Source of the DNA: JAFGGG01 sp964638895
Lineage (GTDB): Bacteria; Spirochaetota; Spirochaetia; SZUA-6; RPPD01
Reading direction: 5' to 3'
Length of the DNA: 17,956 nucleotides
Assembly (NCBI GenBank): GCA_964638895.1
Contig: CAZWYY010000066.1
Location: 1-17,956, forward strand
Positions 7,182-13,798 of this stretch are shown piece after piece. Position numbers and translations under genes: made by a program. The notes below the pieces were generated by a model. The model searched no databases and was not told the DNA's origin. It was given only the letters and a program-made list of their open reading frames with translations. The stretch's first letter is position 1, and each line of letters starts with the position of its first letter.

Positions 7182-7427
7182 CTACGCGGTTTCCCAGGCG
7201 ATTTCAAGCGCCTCAAGCCCGCCTTTCCCGTCTGCATCCATATCATCACCATACAGTACCGTCAGGTAGGCGTCCTGTTTCTCCTTCACCTCACGCTTAA
7301 GACGGTCTATCTCAGCCCGCGCCTCGGCAAACACGGTCGCTTTGTATTCATCCTTGTCCACTATGTTCATCTCGTACGACTCGGCCGCCAGGCAGATACT
7401 CTCCTTGAGTGAGGCTATCTTCCGCAT
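7182..7427 (-). pseudogene. N-terminal segment (81 codons) of the broken giant gene
   Basis: Helical, charged sequence (SLKESICLAAESYEMN, later EARAEIDRLKREVKEKQDAY) ending ALEIAWETA before TAG at 7184-7182. Translation past the TAG continues in the same frame as ENVNTAYEAMQAARK, which fits the same coiled-coil pattern, so the TAG probably replaces a glutamine (CAG) codon. The ATG at 7427 is preceded by a weak AGGGAAAGCGG. The upstream sequence reads as RND pump on the opposite strand from about base 7428, so the native 5' end, including any signal peptide, seems lost. TAG ends other genes here (MFS 10221, AraC 12541), so there is no reason to suppose it is read through. Confidence 0.6.
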
Positions 7428-7854
7428 ACCGCTTTCCCTGGCCTTCCCGCTATTGGCGCTTTATGTCTCGGGGCAGTCTCTTACCACGCCGGTACTGATG
7501 GGTCTTACCATATTGGCCGGAATTGTGGTCAACAACTCTATTCTAATCTCCGATCAAATCCGGGAAAGCATGGGTTTGGTTCCCTATACGCGCGCCACCA
7601 TCCGTTTCCCGCTGATACTGGCCATCAGGAAACGCATACAGCCCCTGCTTTTCACCTCGGTTACCACGGTACTGGGAACGCTGCCCCTGATTCTGACCCA
7701 GGGTAAAACCCCGGGGCTTATTTCCACCCTGGCCTTTGTTGTATTCTGGGGGGTGGTTGGATCGATCATCACGACGTTACTCTTTCTGCCCGCCATAATC
7801 AGTTTGGCGCCCGGGCTGCTTAAACCATTCTGTTTCACTGCACGGAAACCGTAA
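7428..7854 (+). pseudogene. 3' remnant of an RND-family efflux pump inner-membrane protein
   Basis: RND proteins (AcrB/MdtB type) are proton-driven inner-membrane exporters of about 1,000 residues. Only about the last 140 codons remain, from IPLSLAFPLLALYVSGQ to the TAA at 7852-7854. Family features are clear: the TM segment VLMGLTILAGIVVNNSILI (classic GLVVNNAIVLVD region), RKRIQPLLFTSVTTVLGTLP (classic RPILMTALTTILGLLP) and the last TM helices ending in ITTLLFLPAIISL. The plus-strand frame is open back to 7342, but that extension is the antisense of the giant gene and is not RND-like, so the junction is near 7427/7428. The 3' end overlaps the convergent lipoprotein gene by 20 bases. No adaptor or outer-membrane partner is nearby. 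It must be non-functional as a pump. Confidence 0.8.
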
Positions 7855-8299
7855 TCAGGCTTCCCGCGACCTTGCGGGCTATCCGAACGGACACATCCAC
7901 GGAGCCGCTTTTATAGTTGATAACCGCCTGTGTTAAAAGTGAAAGTACCTTGAATGCCCGCCACTGCTCAAGCTCCGCGCGTTGTCTGTAGGTGGCCACA
8001 ACCGTATCCAAACCATCCTTTGTGAATAGTGTCACCGCGTACCCTCTAGCAGAGCGAAACCCCGCGATAGTCTTGGCTTCGGCGTACAGGTACACTTTGT
8101 CGGGGAATCCCTTGGGCAGGGGAACCGGCTTTAGGTCCGCATAGTCAAGGTTATCGGGAACGACCGGGGCCGTAGCCGAATCTTCACCGCTACGGCCTGT
8201 TCCTGCATTTGCGGCACCGTTTGCCCGCCTCTGGTTGGAACAGGCAACTGAGAATATTACACACATAATCAACAATATCAATAATTTTCTTTTCAACAC
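7835..8299 (-). CDS. Predicted lipoprotein of unknown function
   Basis: A 154-residue protein with a lipoprotein signal: basic MLKRK, a hydrophobic core LLILLIMCVIF, then SVAC with the lipidated cysteine at about position 20. The lipobox is loose, as is common in spirochaetes. The mature part starts with a flexible polar linker rich in N, G, A and S (about residues 21-45), then a folded domain (KGFPDKVYLYAEAKTIAGF, later LLTQAVINYKSGSVDVSV) of alternating strands that I do not recognise. It starts at GTG 8299, one base after the kinase's TAA (8301-8303). The AAGGAG inside the kinase's last codons serves as ribosome site, so the two genes are co-transcribed and probably coupled. Possible roles in envelope or solute sensing are guesses. 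Confidence 0.75.
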   Translation of the reverse strand: MLKRKLLILLIMCVIFSVACSNQRRANGAANAGTGRSGEDSATAPVVPDNLDYADLKPVPLPKGFPDKVYLYAEAKTIAGFRSARGYAVTLFTKDGLDTVVATYRQRAELEQWRAFKVLSLLTQAVINYKSGSVDVSVRIARKVAGSLITVSVQ

Positions 8300-8300
8300 A

Positions 8301-9221
8301 TTACTCCTTTATCCTCCCCGGACGGATACACAGCGCGTTTCGGCGCGCGCATTCCTCGGCTTTGCGAAGCGCCCTGTACATATCCTCGGTTCGGGCGTAT
8401 TCGCTTATGAACCCGGCGCTGAAGGCGTCCCCGCATCCGGTTGTATTCACCGCATCTATGCTGCGCGGCAGCAGCGAGTCCACCTGGTGCCGCCGGTTGA
8501 ACAGTATCCTTTGCTCTCCGTTCGTAATTATTGTATGAATTCCGTAGCGGCTGTAAAGCTCCCCGATCTTACTCTGTGCCGCCTCTAAGAGTTTGGTTTT
8601 GCTTTTCAGCAGGGAGTTCACCGTATCCGGATAGAACGTGCTGAAAAACTCCTCCGCGTTCAGTTTTATGAAATCCGGCCTGTATGGAAGCGAATTGAGC
8701 AGATCATCCTCCCTGATATCGAGGAACACGCTTTTCCCCAGACCCTTGGCCGTCTTCACCATGCAGGGGAAAAGATCCTCCGAAAAACCGGGAGCCTTTG
8801 AACCTGAGATAATAAGCCAGTCATGCTTTTTTATATTGTTTTTAAACCGGGCAAGCACGGCCCGCTCAATCTCAACCGCGATAACCTCGCCCTGCTCCAC
8901 AATTTCGGTTGTGGTTCGTTTTTTTCTGTTCAAAAGGGTGTAACAGAATCTGATCTCCGCGTTGGAATCCACATAGGCAAGCCTGAATTCCTCCCCCGCG
9001 GCCAATTGCAGAAAGGCGTCTTTAAAACATCCGCCCACCTGGGTGATGTGGGTTACACTCTCGCCCAACTGGGTAAGCACGCGTGAAACATGAATTCCCT
9101 TGCCGGCGGCGTCCAGATAATACTCCGAACTTCTGTTAATACACCCTTCACCGAATCCATGGAGTACAATTGTCTTTTGTAAAACAGGATTTAAACAAAC
9201 CGTGAGAAACAATAATATCAC
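8301..9221 (-). CDS. PfkB/ribokinase-family carbohydrate kinase (1-phosphofructokinase/tagatose-6-P kinase-like)
   Basis: A cytoplasmic ATP-dependent kinase of about 306 residues, normal length for the family. Landmarks are the opening TVCLNPVLQKTIVL (family TVTLNPALDKT), AAGKGIHVSRVLTQLG at about 38-53 (family GGKGxNVARxLxxLG), and the C-terminal signature NTTGCGDAFSAGF with the catalytic base D265 and its GxGD anion hole. Two usual sugar-contact positions differ: the Asp after NPAL is Gln, and the Asn of GKGxN is His. Its substrate may therefore not be fructose-1-phosphate. I recall spirochaete kinases with the same LQKT variant. The start is GTG 9221; TTG at codon 4 is an alternative, and neither has a strong ribosome site. 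It begins 11 bases after the small proline-rich gene and leads into the lipoprotein gene. No PTS genes are adjacent. Confidence 0.8.
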   Translation of the reverse strand: MILLFLTVCLNPVLQKTIVLHGFGEGCINRSSEYYLDAAGKGIHVSRVLTQLGESVTHITQVGGCFKDAFLQLAAGEEFRLAYVDSNAEIRFCYTLLNRKKRTTTEIVEQGEVIAVEIERAVLARFKNNIKKHDWLIISGSKAPGFSEDLFPCMVKTAKGLGKSVFLDIREDDLLNSLPYRPDFIKLNAEEFFSTFYPDTVNSLLKSKTKLLEAAQSKIGELYSRYGIHTIITNGEQRILFNRRHQVDSLLPRSIDAVNTTGCGDAFSAGFISEYARTEDMYRALRKAEECARRNALCIRPGRIKE

Positions 9222-9232
9222 CCGCCGCAGAA

Positions 9233-9379
9233 CTAGGCCGTGGTATTTACGTTGTTGCCTACACCCTCTTCCTGAACCGTTTCGGGCCGCGGTTCCGGAG
9301 GAGCTTGTTCCGCGGGCGGTGCCGGCGCCACATCCGGCGGTACTACGGCGCTATAAGGATCGATTCCTTCAACAGGCAT
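9233..9379 (-). CDS. Small proline-rich protein (48 aa)
   Basis: Too short for usual ORF cut-offs but well supported. The ribosome site AAGGAGG lies about 5 bases before ATG 9379, the best in this part of the window, and a strong promoter lies 18-46 bases upstream. It begins MPVEGIDPYSAVVPPD, continues as a proline/alanine/glutamate-rich segment (VAPAPPAEQAPPEP) and ends EEGVGNNVNTTA before TAG. There is no signal peptide, membrane segment or cysteine. It is probably disordered. It is the first gene of the unit with the kinase and lipoprotein. I do not know its function; the short conserved-looking ends around a variable proline-rich middle suggest a binding or regulatory peptide rather than an enzyme. 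Confidence 0.65.
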   Translation of the reverse strand: MPVEGIDPYSAVVPPDVAPAPPAEQAPPEPRPETVQEEGVGNNVNTTA

Positions 9380-9396
9380 ACGCCCTCCTTACTTAA

Positions 9397-9425
9397 AATA
9401 TACCTCATTTTCATCTTCGTTTCAA
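9397..9425 (-). promoter_or_regulatory. Promoter of the proline-rich/kinase/lipoprotein unit
   Basis: On the minus strand TTGAAA (9425-9420) is followed after exactly 17 bases by TATATT (9402-9397), a near-consensus housekeeping promoter. Transcription would begin near 9390, a few bases before the ribosome site of the small gene. Confidence 0.65.
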
Positions 9426-9455
9426 TTATCGGCAGCACACCTTATACAATAATCA

Positions 9456-9483
9456 TTGACATATTCGAAATTGTGTCTATAGT
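9456..9483 (+). promoter_or_regulatory. Promoter of the CheX-like gene, abutting its start codon
   Basis: Perfect TTGACA (9456-9461), a 16-base spacer, then TATAGT (9478-9483). The expected transcription start is about 9490-9492, that is, at the ATG. No Shine-Dalgarno sequence exists, so the transcript is probably leaderless or nearly so. Confidence 0.6.
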
Positions 9484-9491
9484 TTTATTAT

Positions 9492-9962
9492 ATGGTAACA
9501 GAACTTTTAACTTCAATAAAAAGCGGTATCGAACAGATATTAAGCGAAATAGGGTTCAAACAGATAGAGCAGATTGAAGCCAACTCCCAACGGGTGGAGG
9601 TGATAACCTCCATAGGCATTACCGGGGACGTAAAAGGCACACTTATGCTGAAAACCAACACCAGGAGTGCCGTGGCCATCGCCAATAAAATGCTCTTAAG
9701 CATTCAACCCAATGGCATCGGCAACGAGTTCGGGACGGCCCAAAAAGAGGCGATCTATGAGGTTACCAATCTTTTCGCCGGAAGATCGCTGAACATACTC
9801 TCTGAAAAGAATATCGACTGCAATCTGACCCCGCCCACCATTATTACGGGCAATAAAATATCACCGATGGTATGCGAGGTTACCCACAGCGCGGATCTGT
9901 TCTTTACGGGAGATTTCGGTTACCTGTCTATTTTTGTGGGTATTGCAAAAAAGAAAAGCTAA
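9492..9962 (+). CDS. cheX: CheX-like CheY-phosphate phosphatase
   Basis: A 156-residue cytoplasmic protein of the CheC/CheX/FliY phosphatase superfamily, which removes phosphate from CheY and so ends the chemotaxis signal. The active-site helix is clear: KEAIYEVTNLFAGRSL, with the catalytic pair E90 and N93 (pattern E-x-x-N) and the following AGRSL typical of CheX (family E-x-x-N-x-x-A/G). The N-terminal helices (TELLTSIKSGIEQILSEIGF) and the strand region VKGTLMLKTNTRSAVAIANK also fit. CheX has one such site per chain; no second ExxN helix is seen. ATG 9492 follows its promoter directly, without a ribosome site. It stands alone; no other chemotaxis gene is in the window. A paralogue with another response-regulator partner is possible. 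Confidence 0.75.
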   Translation: MVTELLTSIKSGIEQILSEIGFKQIEQIEANSQRVEVITSIGITGDVKGTLMLKTNTRSAVAIANKMLLSIQPNGIGNEFGTAQKEAIYEVTNLFAGRSLNILSEKNIDCNLTPPTIITGNKISPMVCEVTHSADLFFTGDFGYLSIFVGIAKKKS

Positions 9963-9969
9963 CGTAGGT

Positions 9970-9989
9970 CCGCGGCCCTGACGCCGCGG
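9970..9989 (+). terminator. GC-rich hairpin after the CheX-like gene
   Basis: CCGCGG (9970-9975) and CCGCGG (9984-9989) pair around an 8-base loop, 8 bases after the stop codon. No T-run follows, so it is at most a weak or factor-assisted terminator. Confidence 0.3.
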
Positions 9990-10004
9990 GAAGCGCCGAA
10001 CCCA

Positions 10005-10202
10005 TGCCCATAATAATGGTGTTAAACCTTCCATGTCACGGCCTATAACATCGGCGCCGTTACGGATATAGAGCTCAACCAGCTTTTTATGGCCGCAGAT
10101 GGCGGCCCATGTCAGGAGATCGCGGTTGTGCGCATCCCGCTGTGTAATATCGATACCCTGTTTTACCCTTTCTTCGATATAGGCCGTATTTCCTTTTATA
10201 AA
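10005..10202 (-). pseudogene. Ankyrin-repeat protein remnant
   Basis: The minus strand, in the same frame as the MFS gene but after its TAG, encodes about 65 codons. These contain GNTAYIEERVKQGIDITQRD, then DLLTWAAICGHKKLVELYI, then RNGADVIGRDMEGLTPLLWA. This is a clear ankyrin repeat (consensus GxTPLHLAAxxGHxxIVxLLLxxGADVNxxDxxG) with parts of its two neighbours. There is no in-frame ATG, GTG or TTG before the repeat, and it runs into unrelated sequence after LLWA. It is therefore a fragment of a longer gene, not a small functional protein. It occupies most of the space between the CheX-like and MFS genes and explains why that gap looks gene-free. Confidence 0.65.
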
Positions 10203-10220
10203 AATATGATAAAAAAACCG

Positions 10221-11498
10221 CTATCTTTTCCGCACAAACAACATGATGATGATCACGGCGACAAACGCCAGGCACCCGCCGAAAATGAAGGGAGCCTGGG
10301 GGGCCAGCATAAAAAGCAATCCCGCGATAATGCTCGCCGGCAGCAGCCCTACACCGGTAATTGTATGAAAAAATCCCAGGGCCGTACCGCGGGCCTCGGC
10401 CGGCGCCAGCTCGGCCACAAAGGCCTTTTCCACACCTTCGGTGAAAGCGTAGTACACCCCATACAGGGGCCAGAACACCCAGAGCAAAAACTGCGTCTGC
10501 GTTGAAATAAAACCGAAGGCCAGGTAAATGCCCGCATAGAGTGTATACCCAAAAAGCAGGACCTTTTTTTTCCCTATTTTATCGGCCAGCGAGCCGAATA
10601 CGGGAGACAACACGCTGCTTACGGTATTGAAAACTAGGTACATGAGGATGACCGTGGAAAGCGCGGTCCCCAGGGTCATGCTGCGCAGCAGCAGGAACTG
10701 GTTGGTGGAGTTTCCCAGGGTGAACACGGCCTGGGCCAGAAAGAACACCTTTAGCGCCGCGGGATATGTCCGTAGGCCGAAACGCGGGGCCCACGCGCCT
10801 TTTTGGGCAGGGATTCCGGCGCCGCTTTCCCGGGCCGCGCTTGCGCCTTTTTGCGGCAGGGCGGCGGACGCGGCGGTTTTCAGGCCCTCTTCTTTGATAA
10901 AAAACAGGAACACCACCCCGAAAAACGCTGGTATAATGGAGATAAGAAAAATCGTGTAGTAGGATTCCAGATTTTTCAGGTTGCCCGTAAGCGGGTCCAG
11001 GAAATGCAGCACCAAAAAATAACAGATGATGCTGCCCACGGCGGCCCCGGCAAAGTCCATCCCCCTCTGAAAACCGAAGGCCCTACCCCGCCTCTCCTTT
11101 GCCGTGGAATCGGCGATCAGCGCGTCGCGCGGCGCGGTCCGAATGCCCTTGCCGATGCGGTCCAGGAACCGCGCCAGAAGTACCATGCCCCAGCCCAGGG
11201 AAGCAAGCAGGTACAGAAACTTGGCCAGGGTTGAGGCGCCGTAGCCGGTAATGGTAGAGGGCTTCCTCTTTTGCAGGCGGTCCGAGACATAACCGGAAAA
11301 CACCTTGGTAATACTCGCGGTTGACTCGGCCACGCCCTCGATAATCCCCAGGACAGGCCCCAGCAATGCTTTGTGCGCGGCCATGATCACGGCCACAAAG
11401 GCCTGCAAGAGGGGGTAGATCATCTCCGAGGAAACGTCGGTAAAAAAGGAGGTAAACCCGGTAATGATCACGTTACGGTGCAGCCATTTTACCGCCAT
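10221..11498 (-). CDS. MFS-family transporter (probable exporter)
   Basis: A 425-residue inner-membrane transporter of the major facilitator superfamily with about 12 hydrophobic segments in two halves. Family marks are the first TM region IITGFTSFFTDVSSEMIYPL, the loop motif DRIGKGIRTAPRDALIAD (about 112-129), YGASTLAKFLYLLASLGWGM, and the second-half loop FGSLADKIGKKKVLLFGYTL. The central cytoplasmic loop (about 215-255) is alanine/glycine-rich and repeats a KGA-containing segment. I chose ATG 11498 because AAAGGAG lies just upstream; the frame extends to 11612, but that part is not membrane-like and overlaps the promoter. It is divergent from an AraC/GyrI-type regulator, which likely controls it. 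FTDxSSEM-type MFS proteins include drug and metal exporters; the substrate is unknown. Confidence 0.85.
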   Translation of the reverse strand: MAVKWLHRNVIITGFTSFFTDVSSEMIYPLLQAFVAVIMAAHKALLGPVLGIIEGVAESTASITKVFSGYVSDRLQKRKPSTITGYGASTLAKFLYLLASLGWGMVLLARFLDRIGKGIRTAPRDALIADSTAKERRGRAFGFQRGMDFAGAAVGSIICYFLVLHFLDPLTGNLKNLESYYTIFLISIIPAFFGVVFLFFIKEEGLKTAASAALPQKGASAARESGAGIPAQKGAWAPRFGLRTYPAALKVFFLAQAVFTLGNSTNQFLLLRSMTLGTALSTVILMYLVFNTVSSVLSPVFGSLADKIGKKKVLLFGYTLYAGIYLAFGFISTQTQFLLWVFWPLYGVYYAFTEGVEKAFVAELAPAEARGTALGFFHTITGVGLLPASIIAGLLFMLAPQAPFIFGGCLAFVAVIIIMLFVRKR

Positions 11499-11535
11499 AA
11501 GGCATCTCCTTTGCCGGTTGGTATGCGTCAACTTT

Positions 11536-11565
11536 ATTATAGAAAGCCCGGAATGACAAGTACAA
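11536..11565 (-). promoter_or_regulatory. Promoter of the MFS gene with direct repeats (candidate operator)
   Basis: On the minus strand TTGTAC (11565-11560), an 18-base spacer and a perfect TATAAT (11541-11536) precede the gene. The -35 area contains two nested direct repeats: GAATG at 11551-11555 and 11566-11570, and ACAAG at 11556-11560 and 11562-11566. AraC-type regulators often bind direct repeats at this position, so this is a candidate operator. Confidence 0.55.
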
Positions 11566-11612
11566 GAATGCCTAAACCCGCGGACTGCAATAAAAAACAG
11601 GAACAGCCGCAC

Positions 11613-11641
11613 TTGCGCTCTAGGCCGTAATGCCGTATCAT
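11613..11641 (+). promoter_or_regulatory. Possible promoter of the AraC/GyrI regulator
   Basis: TTGCGC (11613-11618), a 17-base spacer and TATCAT (11636-11641), placing the start of transcription near 11648, about 12 bases before ATG 11660. Both boxes are imperfect. Confidence 0.3.
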
Positions 11642-11659
11642 GTTCTCTACTATATTATT

Positions 11660-12541
11660 ATGCCCATAAACCGGGATGCAAAAAAAGAATACCTGTCCCG
11701 AATCAGCAGATGCCTGGATTTTTTAAACCGGAATCTTGACCGTGATCTTTCTTTGAATTCCCTGGCTGATGCGGCCTGTTTTTCCGCTTTTCATTTCCAC
11801 CGGATCTTTCTGAACCTGGTGGGAGAGACACCCAATGAGTACGTGCGCAGGCTGCGCCTGGAAAAGTCGGCCAACATGTTGATCAATTTCCCCGGCCGTT
11901 CCATCACCGACATCGCCCTGGACTGCGGTTTTTCCGGTTCCGCGGTGTTTGCCCGCGCCTTTCGCGCGTATTTCGGCGTCTCCGCCCGCAGGTGGCGCGC
12001 GCGTGAACACGTAAAACAACACCGCATCGCACGGTCCCATGCAAAAAAACAGGCCACCCCTTATAATAAATGGACGGCCATGGAGATAAAAACCTTCCCC
12101 GCCTATCATATCGCTTACGTCCAATCCAGGGAGGGGTATAACCGGAGTATCGGCGGGGCCTGGCGTACGCTTTTCAGGTGGGCTTCCCCCAAGAACCTTG
12201 TTACCGGAAACACCCTGATGATCGGCATTCCCCTGGATAATCCCGATATCACCCCCCGCGGGAAATGCCGCTATAACGCCTGCATCACCGTGCCGCCGGA
12301 GGTTCGGGCCGAGGGTGAGGTAGGAACCGGTCAGATTGCAGCGGGTAAATACTCGGTCTATCATTTCAGGGGGAAGCAATCCTTGATAAAAGATGCGTAC
12401 AGCTATATCTATGGTGTCTGGCTGCCCCAAAGCGGATGGGTACCCAAAGACAGGCCGGCGCTGGAAATTTATTCCGGTGCGCGGCGGCAAAAAATACCTG
12501 AATATGATATCTGCCTGCCCGTAAAACCGCTCTCATATTAG
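11660..12541 (+). CDS. AraC-family regulator with C-terminal GyrI-like ligand domain
   Basis: A 293-residue transcription factor. The N-terminal AraC domain (about 12-115) has two helix-turn-helix units: LSLNSLADAACFSAFHFHRI, and ITDIALDCGFSGSAVFARAF followed by FGVSARRWR. The C-terminal part (about 140-290) matches the GyrI-like/Rob-C effector domain (MEIKTFPAYHIAYVQSREGY, later AAGKYSVYHFRG and WLPQSGW), which binds small hydrophobic compounds. This order, DNA-binding first and effector domain last, is that of Rob- and Mta-like multidrug regulators. I prefer ATG 11660 because the 10 residues before it look unconserved and no ribosome site supports 11630. It faces the MFS exporter across a 161-base divergent promoter region and probably controls it, and perhaps the downstream hydrolase/GyrI pair. 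A terminator hairpin overlaps its stop. Confidence 0.85.
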   Translation: MPINRDAKKEYLSRISRCLDFLNRNLDRDLSLNSLADAACFSAFHFHRIFLNLVGETPNEYVRRLRLEKSANMLINFPGRSITDIALDCGFSGSAVFARAFRAYFGVSARRWRAREHVKQHRIARSHAKKQATPYNKWTAMEIKTFPAYHIAYVQSREGYNRSIGGAWRTLFRWASPKNLVTGNTLMIGIPLDNPDITPRGKCRYNACITVPPEVRAEGEVGTGQIAAGKYSVYHFRGKQSLIKDAYSYIYGVWLPQSGWVPKDRPALEIYSGARRQKIPEYDICLPVKPLSY

Positions 12542-12552
12542 AGGCCGGTTTT
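12523..12552 (+). terminator. Terminator hairpin overlapping the regulator's stop codon
   Basis: AAAACCG-CTCT (12523-12533) pairs with AGAG and CGGTTTT (12540-12543 and 12546-12552), with a CATATT loop and a two-base bulge. The 3' arm ends in TTTT, and the A-rich 5' arm allows action on either strand. Confidence 0.5.
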
Positions 12553-12688
12553 CACGATCCCACCTCCGGCGGTACAGGACGCTTAGTATAAAATCGCAAG
12601 ATATGCAAAAAGCTCGGCAAGAAACGCAAAAACCATAGATAATAATCGCGTTATAATCATAGTATTCCAATAAAAGAAGGAGGATACG

Positions 12689-13762
12689 GTGAAAATAGCA
12701 ATCATTATCATTTCCAATATTATCGTCCTGGGGCTCATAGGCGTTTTTGCCTGGTGCATGTTCGCGTCCTTGCCCGTGTATACACCTGGCCGGCTGGCCG
12801 CGGGCCAAAAGGCGGAGGCGTATCTGACGCCCCCGACGCAGGACTGCGTACCGGCCGGATACTGGAGAGTACAGAAGGATATTGACCTTTTCTATTTTAC
12901 GGAGGGGACCGGTACTCCGGTTCTGGTGCTGCACGGGGGACCTGGTTTCCCACCCGGGGAAGCCTGGAAAGGACTTAGTCTTTTAAACGGAAAATTCAAA
13001 TTTTATTATTATCACGAACGCGGCTGCGGCAGATCCACCAGACCGTTCGACCGTTTTGCATCCGGCAACTATTACAAAAACATACTCGCGCTTATCGGTA
13101 CTTTGGGCATGAAACAGCAGATCGCGGATATTGAGAGAATCCGCAGAATTCTGAAACAGGACAGGCTTATCTTGATCGGTCATTCCTACGGCGCTTTCAT
13201 AGCGGTGCTTTATGCTTTGGAATTCCCCAAAAGAGTCGATAAGCTTATCCTGGTGGCGCCGGCCGCGGTGCTCAACATGCCGCCCACGAACGACGGACTA
13301 TACGAAACCATAAAACGAATGCTGCCGCAAACCATGCTGAAAAATTATGCCGAGTTTTTAAAACGTTTTTTTGATTACGGACACATCTTCGCTTATAATG
13401 AAAAGGAACTCTCGGCACTCAACGCCGAGTTCGGCAGGTTTTATTTCGCGGCCCTGAAAAACCGGGAACTTCCCACCGCCGATACCGGTTTTTCCCCGAA
13501 AGACGTCGGGGGCTGGCTGACCCCGGCAATTTTTATGAGCCTGGGAAGAAGCTACGATTACACGGAGGCGTTTAAAGCCGTGAGTTGTCCCACATTGATA
13601 ATTCAGGCGGATGAGGACCCGGTGGTTACGACGGCGGGTATCACACAATATAAGCAGGCTTTAAATGACTGTACGGTAAAACTGCTGAAGGAAGCCGGTC
13701 ACCACTGCTTTAACGATAAGCCGGAGGAGTTCGCGGCGTTGGTGGCCGCGTTTTTACGATAA
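12689..13762 (+). CDS. Membrane-anchored alpha/beta-hydrolase (proline iminopeptidase-like)
   Basis: A 357-residue alpha/beta-hydrolase fold enzyme. Residues about 3-26 form a single hydrophobic N-terminal helix (IAIIIISNIIVLGLIGVF), which should anchor the enzyme to the membrane with the domain outside the cytoplasm. Active-site marks are the oxyanion motif HGGPG (about 82), the YHERGCGRST segment typical of prolyl aminopeptidases of family S33, the nucleophile elbow GHSYG (Ser about 166), an acid in ADEDPVV (about 307-312) and the catalytic His in AGHHCF (about 337). The set is complete. GTG 12689 is preceded by AAGGAGG at good distance; a TATAAT lies at 12652-12657 without a clear -35. It is followed 36 bases later by a GyrI-like gene. 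The substrate could be a peptide, ester or lactone. Confidence 0.85.
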   Translation: MKIAIIIISNIIVLGLIGVFAWCMFASLPVYTPGRLAAGQKAEAYLTPPTQDCVPAGYWRVQKDIDLFYFTEGTGTPVLVLHGGPGFPPGEAWKGLSLLNGKFKFYYYHERGCGRSTRPFDRFASGNYYKNILALIGTLGMKQQIADIERIRRILKQDRLILIGHSYGAFIAVLYALEFPKRVDKLILVAPAAVLNMPPTNDGLYETIKRMLPQTMLKNYAEFLKRFFDYGHIFAYNEKELSALNAEFGRFYFAALKNRELPTADTGFSPKDVGGWLTPAIFMSLGRSYDYTEAFKAVSCPTLIIQADEDPVVTTAGITQYKQALNDCTVKLLKEAGHHCFNDKPEEFAALVAAFLR

Positions 13763-13798
13763 TGCCGAGAAAAAATAAAACCGGAAAGGAGAATAACA

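Noticed and set aside
7182..7184. TAG read as an amino acid (reassigned or suppressed stop)
   Set aside because: TAG ends the MFS and AraC genes normally, and the same gene also has a frameshift, so simple decay is more likely.
11723..12490. 255-codon minus-strand frame
   Set aside because: Antisense to the clear AraC/GyrI gene; no ribosome site or domain.
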